This document shows positions 27,241 to 35,281 of a stretch of 64,000 nt of DNA, one piece after another. Positions within the stretch are counted from its first letter, which is position 1, and each line of letters starts with the position of its first letter. The notes under the pieces were generated by a model. That model was not told the origin of the DNA, ran no database searches, and saw only the letters and a program-made list of their open reading frames with translations. Both the position numbers and the translations under genes were made by a program. The DNA comes from Ramlibacter albus (GTDB lineage: Bacteria; Pseudomonadota; Gammaproteobacteria; Burkholderiales; Burkholderiaceae_C): contig NZ_JACORU010000006.1 of assembly GCF_014297445.1 (NCBI RefSeq), forward strand, positions 62,001 through 126,000. Direction: 5' to 3'.

Positions 27241-27717
27241 ATGGCGATCGTTGTCAACAAGCCCCTCCCCGAATTTGAAGCGAACGCCACCGGCGGCATC
27301 AAAGTCACCAACGGCTCCCACCTCGGCCAGATCGTGGTGCTGTACTTCTACCCGAAGGACAACACGCCCGGCTGCACCACCGAGGCCATGCAGTTCCGCG
27401 ACAAGTACAAGGACTTCGTGAAGGCCGGCGCCGTGGTGTTCGGCGTGTCGCGCGACAACATGAAGTCGCACGACGAGTTCAAGGCCAAGCTGGAGCTGCC
27501 CTTCGAGCTCATCGCCGACACCGAAGAGAAGATGTGCCACATGTTCGGCGTGGTCAAGAACAAGATCATGTACGGCAAGAAGGTCAAGGGCATCGAGCGC
27601 AGCACCTTCCTGGTGGGCGCCGACGGCGTGCTCAAGCAGGAATGGCGCGGCCTGAAGGTCCCCGGCCACGTGGACGAAGTCCTCAAGGCCGTCAAGCTGC
27701 TGAAGAAGGCGGCCTGA
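27241..27717 (+). CDS. bcp: Peroxiredoxin, PrxQ/Bcp type
   Basis: 158 residues; the start MAIVVNKPLPEFEANATGGI is chosen by homology to Bcp. Peroxidatic Cys in NTPGCTTEAMQFRD; the usual resolving Cys five residues later is replaced by Met, leaving one other Cys (EKMCHMFGV), so the resolving step may be atypical or intermolecular. Reduces hydroperoxides with thioredoxin. The leader contains TAAAAT (27159-27164) as a possible -10 and a CG-rich hairpin (27177-27196) of 7 base pairs. A strong terminator follows the gene by about 110 bases. Confidence 0.93.
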   Translation: MAIVVNKPLPEFEANATGGIKVTNGSHLGQIVVLYFYPKDNTPGCTTEAMQFRDKYKDFVKAGAVVFGVSRDNMKSHDEFKAKLELPFELIADTEEKMCHMFGVVKNKIMYGKKVKGIERSTFLVGADGVLKQEWRGLKVPGHVDEVLKAVKLLKKAA

Positions 27718-27747
27718 CGCCTACACGCAACAGGGCGAGCGCCGACA

Positions 27748-27775
27748 TTGTTGTGGCGCAACCGTTGTGCATAAT
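27748..27775 (+). promoter_or_regulatory. Possible promoter between bcp and phoH
   Basis: TTGTTG, 16 bases, then CATAAT. The -35 is poor (3/6), the -10 is 5/6. It lies before the terminator hairpin, so transcripts started here would have to read through it to reach phoH. Confidence 0.3.
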
Positions 27776-27825
27776 GGGTTCATGCCGTTGATCGAGACGC
27801 GACGCGTCATCACCGTCAGACCCGC

Positions 27826-27857
27826 AAAAGCCGCCAGGCCCGCCCGGCGGCTTTTTT
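27826..27857 (+). terminator. Rho-independent terminator between bcp and phoH
   Basis: AAAAGCCGCC pairs with GGCGGCTTTT around a 10-base C/G-rich loop, followed by more T (six T in all). It ends 33 bases before the phoH start codon. Confidence 0.85.
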
Positions 27858-27890
27858 GTTTCCTGAACCGCTTCGGAGCTTCAGCCGTCC

Positions 27891-29582
27891 ATGCCCCTGC
27901 CCCCTGCCCCCAACAAGCGCGCCGCCATGCTCCCGCCGGAGGCGTACGACGCCCCGGCCCGCACTTCGCACAAGACGGCGCGAAAAACGGCGGCCCTGCT
28001 GGCGGCGAGCGACAGCCCGCTGCCTGAGCGCCCGCAGGCGCTGGACGAGTTCGACCCCCGTACCGGCGGCGGCGACGCCCATCCTTCTGCCTATGCGGGC
28101 GACCTCGAAACCTACGTCGAGGCCGAGTCGCCGCAGCCCAGGAAGCGGCTGCCCACGCAGGTGGCCGCCAAGCCCAAGAAAGCCAAGCCAACCGGCCCCT
28201 CCAAGCTGTTCGTGCTGGACACCAACGTGCTGATGCACGACCCGATGAGCCTGTTCCGCTTCGAGGAGCACGACATCTTCCTGCCGATGATCGTGCTGGA
28301 GGAGCTGGACGGGCACAAGAAGGGCACGACCGAAGTGGCCCGCAACGCGCGCCAGGTCAGCCGTTCGCTCGATGCGCTGGCCGGCCACCACGGCAGCGAC
28401 ATCAGCCAGGGCCTGAAGCTCGACACCACCGGCCACCGCGAGGCGGGCGGGTGCCTGTTCTTCCAGACGAACCCGCTCGACTCCAAGCTGCCTGCCAGCC
28501 TGCCCCCGGGCAAGGCCGACAACCAGATCCTCGGCGTGGTCGCCGCGCTGCGTGAAAAATTCGCGCCGCGCGAGGTGGTGCTGGTGTCCAAGGACATCAA
28601 CATGCGCGTCAAGGCGCGTGCGCTGGGCCTGGACACCGAGGACTACCGCAACGACAAGACGCTGGACGACCTGGACCTGATGTATTCCGGCGCGCTCGCG
28701 CTGCCGCCGGACTTCTGGGCCAAGCACGGCAAGACGGTGGAGAGCTGGCAGAGCGGGCAGCACACCTTCTACCGGATCACCGGCCCGATCGTGCCCAGCC
28801 TGCTGATCAACCAGTTCGTGTACTTCGAGGCACCGGGCGAGCCCAGCCTCTACGCGCGCGTGACGGAGATCCGCGGCAAGACGGCCGTGCTCAAGACGCT
28901 GAAGGACTACGGCCACCTGAAAAACGCCGTGTGGGGCGTGACCACGCGCAACCGCGAGCAGAACTTCGCGATGAACCTGCTGATGGACCCGGAGATCGAC
29001 TTCGTGACGCTCAGCGGCACGGCCGGCACCGGCAAGACGCTGCTGGCGCTGGCCGCGGGGTTGACGCAGGTGCTGGACGACCGGCGCTACACCGAGATCA
29101 TCATGACCCGCGCAACGGTGAGCGTCGGCGAGGACATCGGTTTCCTGCCCGGCACCGAGGAAGAGAAGATGGGTCCCTGGATGGGCGCCCTCGACGACAA
29201 CCTCGAAGTACTGGGCAAGACCGACAGCGGCGCCGGCGAGTGGGGCCGCGCGGCCACCAACGAGCTGATCCGCAGCCGCATCAAGATCAAGAGCATGAAC
29301 TTCATGCGCGGGCGCACGTTCCTCAACAAGTACGTGATCATCGACGAGGCGCAGAACCTCACGCCCAAGCAGATGAAGACGCTGATCACCCGCGCTGGGC
29401 CGGGCACGAAGATCATCTGCATGGGCAACCTCGCGCAGATCGACACGCCGTACCTGACAGAGGGCTCGTCGGGCCTGACGTTCGCCGTGGACAAGTTCAA
29501 GGGGTGGCCGCACAGCGGGCACATCACCCTGGCGCGCGGCGAGCGCTCGCGGCTGGCGGACTTCGCGAGCGACGTGCTCTAG
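27891..29582 (+). CDS. PhoH family protein with N-terminal PIN domain (PhoH2-like)
   Basis: 563 residues. After a basic disordered N-terminus (1-100) comes a PIN ribonuclease domain (about 104-250) with acidic residues in LFVLDTNVLMHD, VLEELDGHKK and VSKDINMR. A PhoH ATPase follows: Walker A GTAGTGKT at 376-383, Walker B YVIIDEAQN, then LITRAGPGTKIICMGNLAQI. PIN-PhoH fusions are reported to be coupled RNA helicase/RNases, which is known for the family and not tested here. It may be read from its own promoter. Stands alone, 33 bases after a terminator. Confidence 0.93.
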   Translation: MPLPPAPNKRAAMLPPEAYDAPARTSHKTARKTAALLAASDSPLPERPQALDEFDPRTGGGDAHPSAYAGDLETYVEAESPQPRKRLPTQVAAKPKKAKPTGPSKLFVLDTNVLMHDPMSLFRFEEHDIFLPMIVLEELDGHKKGTTEVARNARQVSRSLDALAGHHGSDISQGLKLDTTGHREAGGCLFFQTNPLDSKLPASLPPGKADNQILGVVAALREKFAPREVVLVSKDINMRVKARALGLDTEDYRNDKTLDDLDLMYSGALALPPDFWAKHGKTVESWQSGQHTFYRITGPIVPSLLINQFVYFEAPGEPSLYARVTEIRGKTAVLKTLKDYGHLKNAVWGVTTRNREQNFAMNLLMDPEIDFVTLSGTAGTGKTLLALAAGLTQVLDDRRYTEIIMTRATVSVGEDIGFLPGTEEEKMGPWMGALDDNLEVLGKTDSGAGEWGRAATNELIRSRIKIKSMNFMRGRTFLNKYVIIDEAQNLTPKQMKTLITRAGPGTKIICMGNLAQIDTPYLTEGSSGLTFAVDKFKGWPHSGHITLARGERSRLADFASDVL

Positions 29583-29617
29583 ACACGGCGCCGCGGCGGG
29601 CGGAAACTGCGGCCACG

Positions 29618-30667
29618 ATGCGCCGCGCCGCCCTGCCCTTGCTGCTGCTTCTTGCGTGCAATGCCCACGCGGTGCAGGACTGCGACATCGGCGGCGTGGG
29701 CGTCAACCCCGCCAACGGTGCCACCACGGAAGGCAAGACCGGGATCATGCGCTGCGTGGACCGCGACACGCGCGTCGTGCAGCGCGAGCAGGAGCTGCGG
29801 GGCGGCCGCTTCATCGGTTTGGTGCGTTTCTACGACAACGGCAAGCTCGCCAAGGAACACTCGGTCAACGAGCGGGGCAACCTGCAGGGTCGCGGGCGCG
29901 AGTTCGGGCCGCAGGGTCAGGTGCTGTTCGAGGGTGAGTACGACAACGGCGACCTCAAGGGCATCTCGCGGCGCTTCCATGCGAACGGGCAGCTGCGGGG
30001 CATCACCGTGCACGCGCCGCGGGGCGAGCCTGCGGCGGCGGCTTCGTTCAATGCGCAGGGGCAGCTCACCGAATTGCGTTGCGGCGCGCGGCCGCAGCTC
30101 GCGCCGGCGGTAGACGATGCAAGGCTGTGCGGCTTCGGCTCGCCCTCTTCCGTCGACCTTTACAACGAGCGAGGTGTCCTGCAGTTCAAGGTGAACCTGC
30201 AGGACGGCTTGCGCACGCGCGTTGCGCGCCTCGACGAGCAGGGGCGCGTGCGGCAGCAGGAAGACATCGACCCCGCAAAGCAGTCGCGCCGGCTGCAGCA
30301 GTTCGCCGACAGCGGCACGCTGGTGCGCGACCAGCGCTGGGAGGCCGGGCTTCCGGTGCTCGACGTTCAGCACTACCTGAACGGCCAGCCGCGCACGAAG
30401 ACCGAGTGGAAGGGGTCGCAGATCGTCGAGACCGGCTATGGCGACGATGGGCGCGTGACGACCACCGGGACCTGGGTGAGCGCGCGCGGCGGGCGCCAGC
30501 CTACTGGCACGCACCAGCGCTTCAACGCCGCAGGTCGGCTGGTGGGCGAGTCGACCTACGACGAGCGAGGACGCATCACTCGCGAGAAGGCTTGGGACGA
30601 CGGCGGCACTTTGCTTCGCGACGATGCCGTGTTCGAGGACGGCTCGCGCAAGGCGTTCTCGCGCTAG
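29618..30667 (+). CDS. Secreted MORN-variant (YwqK-like) repeat protein
   Basis: 349 residues with signal peptide MRRAALPLLLLLACNAHA. The mature part is a series of MORN/YwqK-like repeats of the kind VRFYDNGKLAKEHSVNERGN, EFGPQGQVLFEGEYDNGDLK, RRFHANGQLRGITV, TGTWVSARGGRQPTGTHQRF, AAGRLVGESTYDERGRITRE. Four Cys suggest disulfides in the periplasm. Such proteins are loosely labelled 'toxin-antitoxin YwqK antitoxin', a name I would not rely on. Its 3' end overlaps dnaB by four bases, convergent. Confidence 0.85.
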   Translation: MRRAALPLLLLLACNAHAVQDCDIGGVGVNPANGATTEGKTGIMRCVDRDTRVVQREQELRGGRFIGLVRFYDNGKLAKEHSVNERGNLQGRGREFGPQGQVLFEGEYDNGDLKGISRRFHANGQLRGITVHAPRGEPAAAASFNAQGQLTELRCGARPQLAPAVDDARLCGFGSPSSVDLYNERGVLQFKVNLQDGLRTRVARLDEQGRVRQQEDIDPAKQSRRLQQFADSGTLVRDQRWEAGLPVLDVQHYLNGQPRTKTEWKGSQIVETGYGDDGRVTTTGTWVSARGGRQPTGTHQRFNAAGRLVGESTYDERGRITREKAWDDGGTLLRDDAVFEDGSRKAFSR

Positions 30668-33123
30668 AACGCGTCCGTGCCGCTCGCGAGGTTCTCGAAC
30701 TTCGTCAGCTGCTTGATGAACGCCATCTTCACCGTGCCGGTGGGGCCGTTACGCTGCTTGCTGATGATCAGCTCCGAGACGCCGGGCTCCTTGGAGTCCT
30801 TGTTGTAGTAGTCGTCGCGGTAGATGAACATGATCACGTCCGCGTCTTGCTCGATGGCGCCGGATTCGCGCAGGTCGCTCATCATGGGGCGCTTGTCGGT
30901 GCGCGATTCCACGCCACGGGACAGCTGCGACAGCGCGATCACCGGGCAGCCCAGCTCCTTCGCCAGCATCTTCAGGCCCCGCGAGATTTCACCGATGGCC
31001 GTGGCGCGGTTCTCGTCGCTCATGCCCGAGGACACGCTCATGAGCTGCAGGTAGTCGACCACGATCAGCCCCAGCTTGCCGCCGCACTGGCGTGCCAAGC
31101 GACGCGCGTTGGCGCGCAACTCGCTCACCGTGAGGCCCGGCGTTTCGTCGATATGCAGCGAGATGTTGCGCAGCTTCTCGATCGCCTCCGTCAGCCGCGG
31201 CCACTCGTCGTCCGTCAGCTTGCCGGTGCGAAGGTGGCCCTGGTCGATGCGGCCGATCGAGCCTACGATACGGACTGCCAGCTGGCTCGCGCCCATTTCC
31301 ATCGAGAACACCGCAACCGGCAGGCCTTCGTTGAGGGCGACGTGTTCGGCGATGTTGATGGCAAGGGACGTGTTGTGCGTGACGACGTCGCCGTCGGTGA
31401 TGTACAGCTTCGATGGATGGCTGACGGAGATGCACTGGCACTCGGCCTGGCGAGTCGGCTGCACCGACATCACGTTCAAGCGCTTCTGCCGCTGCCACGT
31501 TGCAGGCGCCCGCGCCTGTTTGGCTGCGAGCAGGAAAAGTGAACGTGGCTCGGGATGGCTGATATGGCAGACGTACGCCGGCAGGCCCGGCACCTTGATA
31601 CCGGCCACATTCGTGAATCGAGGCTGCTTGGCCGTGATCGAGCACCACCCACCCAGGGAGCGGACAAGCTCGGCGACATCCTGGGCCATTTGCGCGCTGG
31701 CTGTCGAGAGCCGCACGGTGCCCCACTTCTCCACCCAACCATCGGTGTCCAGCAGTCCGCGCAGGACGTCGAGGCGCGCTTCCTTGCCAGCCTCGAGATA
31801 AAGGCGCGGGATGAACTTGCGATCGCTCGGCAGCCCGGACAGCTGCAATGCATCCAGCGCCACGCGCAGCGGATTCGGTTGCGTGCCCTGCAAGCCCTTC
31901 ACGCGGGCGCGGTCGCGGCGAACGATGCGCCAGTCGTAGGCCTGCGAGTGGACGAGCTCCATGTCGTCGTCGATGCGCGCGGACATCTGCTCCAACGTCT
32001 CGTCCGAAGCCGAAGAGAACAACACGCTCCCGCTGCCTGTCAGGCAGCCGTCCCCGAGCAAAGCGCCGAGCACCCACGGGTCGATGGGCAATGGCTCCTG
32101 GTGCCCGAAGTCTCCGCTCGCACGTTCGATCCACAACCGATTCTGGTATCGCTTGCGCGAGAGAAGGCGAGTGAGTTCAGTCGTATCGACCGTCCGCGGT
32201 GAGTCCCAGTGGCGGCAATTCACTTGCCATAGATGCTCGGCGCAGCACTCCGCCGAGCGGCCATCCGAGAACGTGACCCGATAGACCTGCTTGACCCCTT
32301 GGGGGAACACGCCGGTCACCATGGAAGGGCGGCCGTCGACCGATGCCAACGCGTCGCCGACTTCCAGCTCTCCCATCTGCTTCCAGCCGGTGAGCGTGCG
32401 CACCTTCGCATCGAGCGGCTGCGCCTTGCCCATCGAGGGCCGCGCCGCCAGGATGATCAGGTCCCCCGCCTGCAAACCGCTCGTCATGCGATCGAGGTCA
32501 TAGAACCCGGTCGGCACCCCCGTGATGTCGTTGGGGTTGTCCGCCATCTCCTGCACGCGATCGAGCAGCTGCACCACCAGGCTGTCCATGCCCTGGAAGC
32601 CTTGCTTCATCCGCGAGCCTTCCTCGCCGATGTTGAAGATCTTCTGCTCGGCCTCGTCGAGGATCTTGTCGACGGCCTTGCCTTGCGGGTTGAAGGATGC
32701 GGTGGCGATCTCGTCGGCCGCGCTCACCAGCTTGCGCAGGATGGAGCGCTCGCGGACGATCTCCGCGTAGCGGCGGATGTTGCCCGCGCTGGGCACGTAC
32801 TGCGCCAGCGAGTTGAGGTACGCAAGCCCGCCGACCTCCTCGGCCTTGCCGAGGGATTGCAGCTGCTCGAAGACGGTGACCACGTCCGCCGGCTTCGTGG
32901 CGTTCACCAGGCCGCCGATCGCCGCGAAGATCAGCCGGTGCTCGTAGCGATAGAAGTCCGCATCGGTGAGCAGGTCGCCCATGCGGTCCCACGCGCCGTT
33001 ATCGAGCAGCAGGCCGCCCAGCACGCTCGACTCGGCCTCGATCGAGTGCGGCGGGATGCGCAGCTGCGCGACCTGCTTGTCGCGGGGGAAATCGTCGTCG
33101 GCGGGAGAAAGGACTGCGGACAT
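30664..33123 (-). CDS. dnaB: Replicative DNA helicase DnaB precursor with intein
   Basis: 819 codons from the ATG at 33123 (MSAVLSPADDDFPRDKQVAQ, matching related DnaB N-termini; an in-frame GTG 15 codons upstream adds non-homologous residues). The extein parts are normal: N-terminal DnaB domain (IEAESSVLGGLLLDNGAW), linker, and a RecA-like helicase domain ending TKFENLASGTDAF. Between the Lys and Thr of Walker A, which should read AARPSMGKT, sits a 351-residue insert (31372-32424). Without it the helicase is 468 residues, as in E. coli. Without splicing the ATP site is broken, so splicing must work. DnaB unwinds DNA ahead of the replication fork. Confidence 0.97.
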   Translation of the reverse strand: MSAVLSPADDDFPRDKQVAQLRIPPHSIEAESSVLGGLLLDNGAWDRMGDLLTDADFYRYEHRLIFAAIGGLVNATKPADVVTVFEQLQSLGKAEEVGGLAYLNSLAQYVPSAGNIRRYAEIVRERSILRKLVSAADEIATASFNPQGKAVDKILDEAEQKIFNIGEEGSRMKQGFQGMDSLVVQLLDRVQEMADNPNDITGVPTGFYDLDRMTSGLQAGDLIILAARPSMGKAQPLDAKVRTLTGWKQMGELEVGDALASVDGRPSMVTGVFPQGVKQVYRVTFSDGRSAECCAEHLWQVNCRHWDSPRTVDTTELTRLLSRKRYQNRLWIERASGDFGHQEPLPIDPWVLGALLGDGCLTGSGSVLFSSASDETLEQMSARIDDDMELVHSQAYDWRIVRRDRARVKGLQGTQPNPLRVALDALQLSGLPSDRKFIPRLYLEAGKEARLDVLRGLLDTDGWVEKWGTVRLSTASAQMAQDVAELVRSLGGWCSITAKQPRFTNVAGIKVPGLPAYVCHISHPEPRSLFLLAAKQARAPATWQRQKRLNVMSVQPTRQAECQCISVSHPSKLYITDGDVVTHNTSLAINIAEHVALNEGLPVAVFSMEMGASQLAVRIVGSIGRIDQGHLRTGKLTDDEWPRLTEAIEKLRNISLHIDETPGLTVSELRANARRLARQCGGKLGLIVVDYLQLMSVSSGMSDENRATAIGEISRGLKMLAKELGCPVIALSQLSRGVESRTDKRPMMSDLRESGAIEQDADVIMFIYRDDYYNKDSKEPGVSELIISKQRNGPTGTVKMAFIKQLTKFENLASGTDAF
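31372..32424 (-). mobile_element. Class 3-type intein with LAGLIDADG homing endonuclease in DnaB
   Basis: The insert begins AQPLDAKVRTLTGWKQMGEL and ends in VVTHN, followed by Thr as +1. Position 1 is Ala, not Cys or Ser, so the usual first nucleophile is missing. In its place the class 3 signature is present: a block B Trp (W66, in AEHLWQV), a block F Cys (C331, in ECQCISV) and a Thr before the terminal His-Asn (T349, H350, N351). Residues about 115-260 carry two dodecapeptide motifs, VLGALLGDG and LRGLLDTDG, with their acidic residues, so the endonuclease may be active. The insert looks slightly less GC-rich than its flanks by eye. Confidence 0.93.
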
Positions 33124-33208
33124 GGAGGAGGAAGAGCGGATGCTACGCGGCACGGTCGGGCCCGTCACGGGACAAGTATGTGGATAACGAGTGGGTTTGC
33201 GGTGGCTA

Positions 33209-33238
33209 CAAAAGGAAAAGCCGCCCGGAGGCGGCTTT
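33209..33238 (-). terminator. Rho-independent terminator after rplI
   Basis: AAAGCCGCC and GGCGGCTTT form a 9-base-pair stem with a CGGA loop (33217-33238); on the minus strand the stem runs into a T-rich stretch (TTTTCCTTTTG). It separates the rpsF-rplI operon from dnaB. Confidence 0.75.
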
Positions 33239-33250
33239 CGTCGCGTAGCG

Positions 33251-33273
33251 ACAAAACCACTATGTGGTTTTGT
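33251..33273. terminator. Second hairpin downstream of rplI
   Basis: ACAAAACCAC and GTGGTTTTGT pair perfectly over 10 bases with a 3-base loop, 21 bases after the rplI stop. A/T-rich ends on both sides allow a terminator in either direction, or an RNA 3'-end stabiliser. Confidence 0.5.
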
Positions 33274-33293
33274 TCATGACAACGTGGTGTCAG

Positions 33294-33746
33294 TTAGGCG
33301 GTTTCGCCGTACACCGTGACGTTGATCTCCACGACCACGTCGGTGTGCAGCGCCACGTTCACGTTGCTGTCGCCCACCATCTTGATCGGGCCGTTGGGCA
33401 TGCGCACCTGGGCCTTGACGACCTTGTAGCCTTGCTTGTTCAGCTCTTCGGCGATGTCGAAGTTGGTGACGGAGCCGAACAGGCGGCCGTCCACGCCGGC
33501 CTTCTGGGTCAGCTTGATGGTCGTGCCGGCGAGCTTCTCGCCTTGGGCTTGCGCGTCGGCCAGCTTGGCGGCGGCGGCCTTTTCCAGTTCGGCGCGCTTG
33601 GCTTCGAATTCGGCCTTGTTGGCTTCCGTCGCGCGGCGTGCACGGCCCGTCGGGATCAGGAAGTTGCGGGCATAACCGTCCTTGACCTTGGCGATCTCGC
33701 CGAGCTCACCGACGTTGGGGACTTTCTCGAGCAGGATGACTTGCAT
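33294..33746 (-). CDS. rplI: 50S ribosomal protein L9
   Basis: 150 residues, standard length, beginning [20 protein letters not shown] with the [20 protein letters not shown] segment typical of bacterial L9. Binds 23S rRNA near the L1 stalk base. Last gene of the rpsF-priB-rpsR-rplI group, 10 bases after rpsR. A hairpin and a terminator follow. Confidence 0.99.
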   Translation of the reverse strand: MQVILLEKVPNVGELGEIAKVKDGYARNFLIPTGRARRATEANKAEFEAKRAELEKAAAAKLADAQAQGEKLAGTTIKLTQKAGVDGRLFGSVTNFDIAEELNKQGYKVVKAQVRMPNGPIKMVGDSNVNVALHTDVVVEINVTVYGETA

Positions 33747-33756
33747 TGCGTGCTCC

Positions 33757-34038
33757 TCAGATCTTGTGCTGGTCGCTGTAGGGCAGCAGGGCCAGGAAGC
33801 GCGCGCGCTTGATGGCGGTGTTCAGCTGCCGCTGGTAGATCGCGCGCGTGCCGGTCAGGCGCGCGGGGATGATCTTGCCGTTCTCGCTGATGAAATCGCG
33901 CAGCGTGTCGACGTCCTTGTAGTCGATCTCCTCGACGCCGGCGACGGTGAAGCGGCAGAAGCGCTTGCGCTTGAACAGCAGGGACTGCGTGTTGCGCTTG
34001 GGGCGCTTGTCCTTGTTGAACTTCTTGAAGGTGGCCAT
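33757..34038 (-). CDS. rpsR: 30S ribosomal protein S18
   Basis: 93 residues beginning [20 protein letters not shown], with the conserved [20 protein letters not shown] and [20 protein letters not shown]. Binds together with S6 on the 30S platform, which fits its place in the rpsF operon. Separated from priB by 21 bases. Confidence 0.99.
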   Translation of the reverse strand: MATFKKFNKDKRPKRNTQSLLFKRKRFCRFTVAGVEEIDYKDVDTLRDFISENGKIIPARLTGTRAIYQRQLNTAIKRARFLALLPYSDQHKI

Positions 34039-34059
34039 GTGGGACCTCTTTCGATGAAT

Positions 34060-34347
34060 CTAATCTTGCTGGAATGACTGGATATGCAGAACCGGGTGCT
34101 TGCCGTTGCGCGGGGCCGCCAGGAAACCGTGGAACCGGAAGCCTGAACCGACTGCCTGCCGCGCGAGCGTTTCGGCCAACGTGCCGAACGCCACGGCCCT
34201 GAGCTCCACTTTCACCTGCCGCCTGCCGCCTGCCTCTTCGACTTCGGACTCGTGTTCGAGCCTCAAATCGACGGCGGGCAGCCCGGCCGGGGTGTGCCGC
34301 AGGGCCGAAACCTCCGCGACGCGGGCGCCCAGGACAACCTGGTTTAC
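34060..34347 (-). CDS. priB: Primosomal replication protein N (PriB), start codon unclear
   Basis: The reading frame between rpsF and rpsR encodes a 95-residue OB-fold protein: [20 protein letters not shown], then [13 protein letters not shown] and a C-terminus [20 protein letters not shown]. This is the Burkholderiales PriB pattern. The homologous first codon, which I expect to be GTG, reads GTA here (34347-34345) and overlaps the rpsF TAA. No ATG, GTG or TTG occurs in frame until TTG at 34266, which would remove the first beta strands. CTG at 34332 is another option. Boundaries are given for the homologous start. PriB binds single-stranded DNA and helps restart forks. Confidence 0.8.
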   Translation of the reverse strand, partial: VNQVVLGARVAEVSALRHTPAGLPAVDLRLEHESEVEEAGGRRQVKVELRAVAFGTLAETLARQAVGSGFRFHGFLAAPRNGKHPVLHIQSFQQD

Positions 34348-34709
34348 GACTGGAACTCCGCCTGCTGGGCCTTGCGGGCTTCCTCGCGCTCGACGGTCTT
34401 CATCATCGAGGACGGGCCCGTGTCGGCCTTCTTGCGCACCACGGTGAGGTGGCGCAGCACGGCGTCGTTGAAGCGGAAGGCATGCTCCAGCTCACCCATC
34501 ACGGCCTGGTCGGCCTCGATGTTGATGCACAGGAAGTGGGCCTTGGCCAGCTTGTTGATCTGGTAGGCGAGCTGGCGGCGACCCCAGTCCTCGACGCGGT
34601 GGACCTTGCCGCCGCCGGTGGTGATCATGCCCTTGTAACGCTCCAGCATGGCCGGAACCTGCTCGCTTTGATCCGGGTGGATCAGCAAGACGATCTCGTA
34701 GTGACGCAT
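34344..34709 (-). CDS. rpsF: 30S ribosomal protein S6
   Basis: 121 residues starting [20 protein letters not shown]; the conserved [20 protein letters not shown] and [20 protein letters not shown] follow. The C-terminal tail is short and lacks the long Glu run of E. coli S6. First gene of the ribosomal-primosomal operon with its own promoter upstream. Confidence 0.99.
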   Translation of the reverse strand: MRHYEIVLLIHPDQSEQVPAMLERYKGMITTGGGKVHRVEDWGRRQLAYQINKLAKAHFLCINIEADQAVMGELEHAFRFNDAVLRHLTVVRKKADTGPSSMMKTVEREEARKAQQAEFQS

Positions 34710-34774
34710 AAGACTCCTTGTGGGTTGGATCCACCCCCAGCGTCTTTTTGGGGTGTGGAAAGGGAAAGCCCGCG

Positions 34775-34804
34775 ATTATAGCGCGAAGGCTTCTAGTCGT
34801 TCAG
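34775..34804 (-). promoter_or_regulatory. Promoter of the rpsF operon
   Basis: A perfect TATAAT on the minus strand (34780-34775), 65 bases before the rpsF ATG. The best -35 is CTGAAC 18 bases further up (34804-34799), only 3/6. The -35 falls inside the last codons of the upstream unknown gene. Confidence 0.5.
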
Positions 34805-35251
34805 GAGCCGGTCCAGCATCTCGAACCGCTCCGGCCCGACCGCCTCACGGATCTTGGGCGCGAGGGCCAGCAGGTCCATGTAGGTCGTGGCGTTCTCGAC
34901 CGCATTGTTGAGCCGGTAGCCCATCAGTCCGAGGCTGGAAGTCAGCATGGACGCGTACGGCCACGCCTCCTCGAAGCGCTGCTCCGGCGTGCGCCCGCTG
35001 CGCTTGGCCTGCAGCTTCTGTTCCATGGCCAGGTGCATGGCCGCCGATTTCGAGAGCTCCTCGACCAGGCCCAGCTCCACCAGCTTGTCGATGTCGGCCT
35101 GCGTGACGCCGCCCGCCTTGGTCGCTGCCAGGATCTCGTCGGTGGTCTTCTTGCCGTCCACGAGGATGAAGGCCGAACGCTGGCGCGGGGTCAGCGGCAC
35201 CGACCGGTCTTTCAGAACCCGGTGCCCCTGGAGCGTCTTGATGATGACCAT
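34793..35251 (-). CDS. Unrecognised protein, 152 aa, paralogue of its upstream neighbour
   Basis: Begins MVIIKTLQGHRVLKDRSVPL and continues TPRQRSAFILVDGKKTTDEI. Residues 1-65 look like a small winged-helix or similar domain ('LTPRQRSAxILxDGK'), then a helical linker with KRSGRTPEQRFEEAW, and a C-terminal helical domain (YASMLTSSLGLMGYRLNNAV, TYMDLLALAPKIREAVG). No signal peptide, membrane segment or catalytic motif. The adjacent gene is clearly homologous along the whole length. I do not know the family; regulatory or adapter roles are possible. Confidence 0.8.
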   Translation of the reverse strand: MVIIKTLQGHRVLKDRSVPLTPRQRSAFILVDGKKTTDEILAATKAGGVTQADIDKLVELGLVEELSKSAAMHLAMEQKLQAKRSGRTPEQRFEEAWPYASMLTSSLGLMGYRLNNAVENATTYMDLLALAPKIREAVGPERFEMLDRLLND

Positions 35252-35281
35252 TCACCCCTCCAATGCCACGAACCGCAATTC

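Noticed and set aside
31372-32424. Reading the dnaB insert as an independent gene or as an assembly chimera
   Set aside because: It is in frame at both ends, has splicing blocks and endonuclease motifs in the correct order, and joins exactly inside GKT, which is what an intein does.
33124-33168. Earlier GTG start for dnaB
   Set aside because: It adds 15 residues unlike known DnaB N-termini; MSAVLSP at 33123 matches the family.
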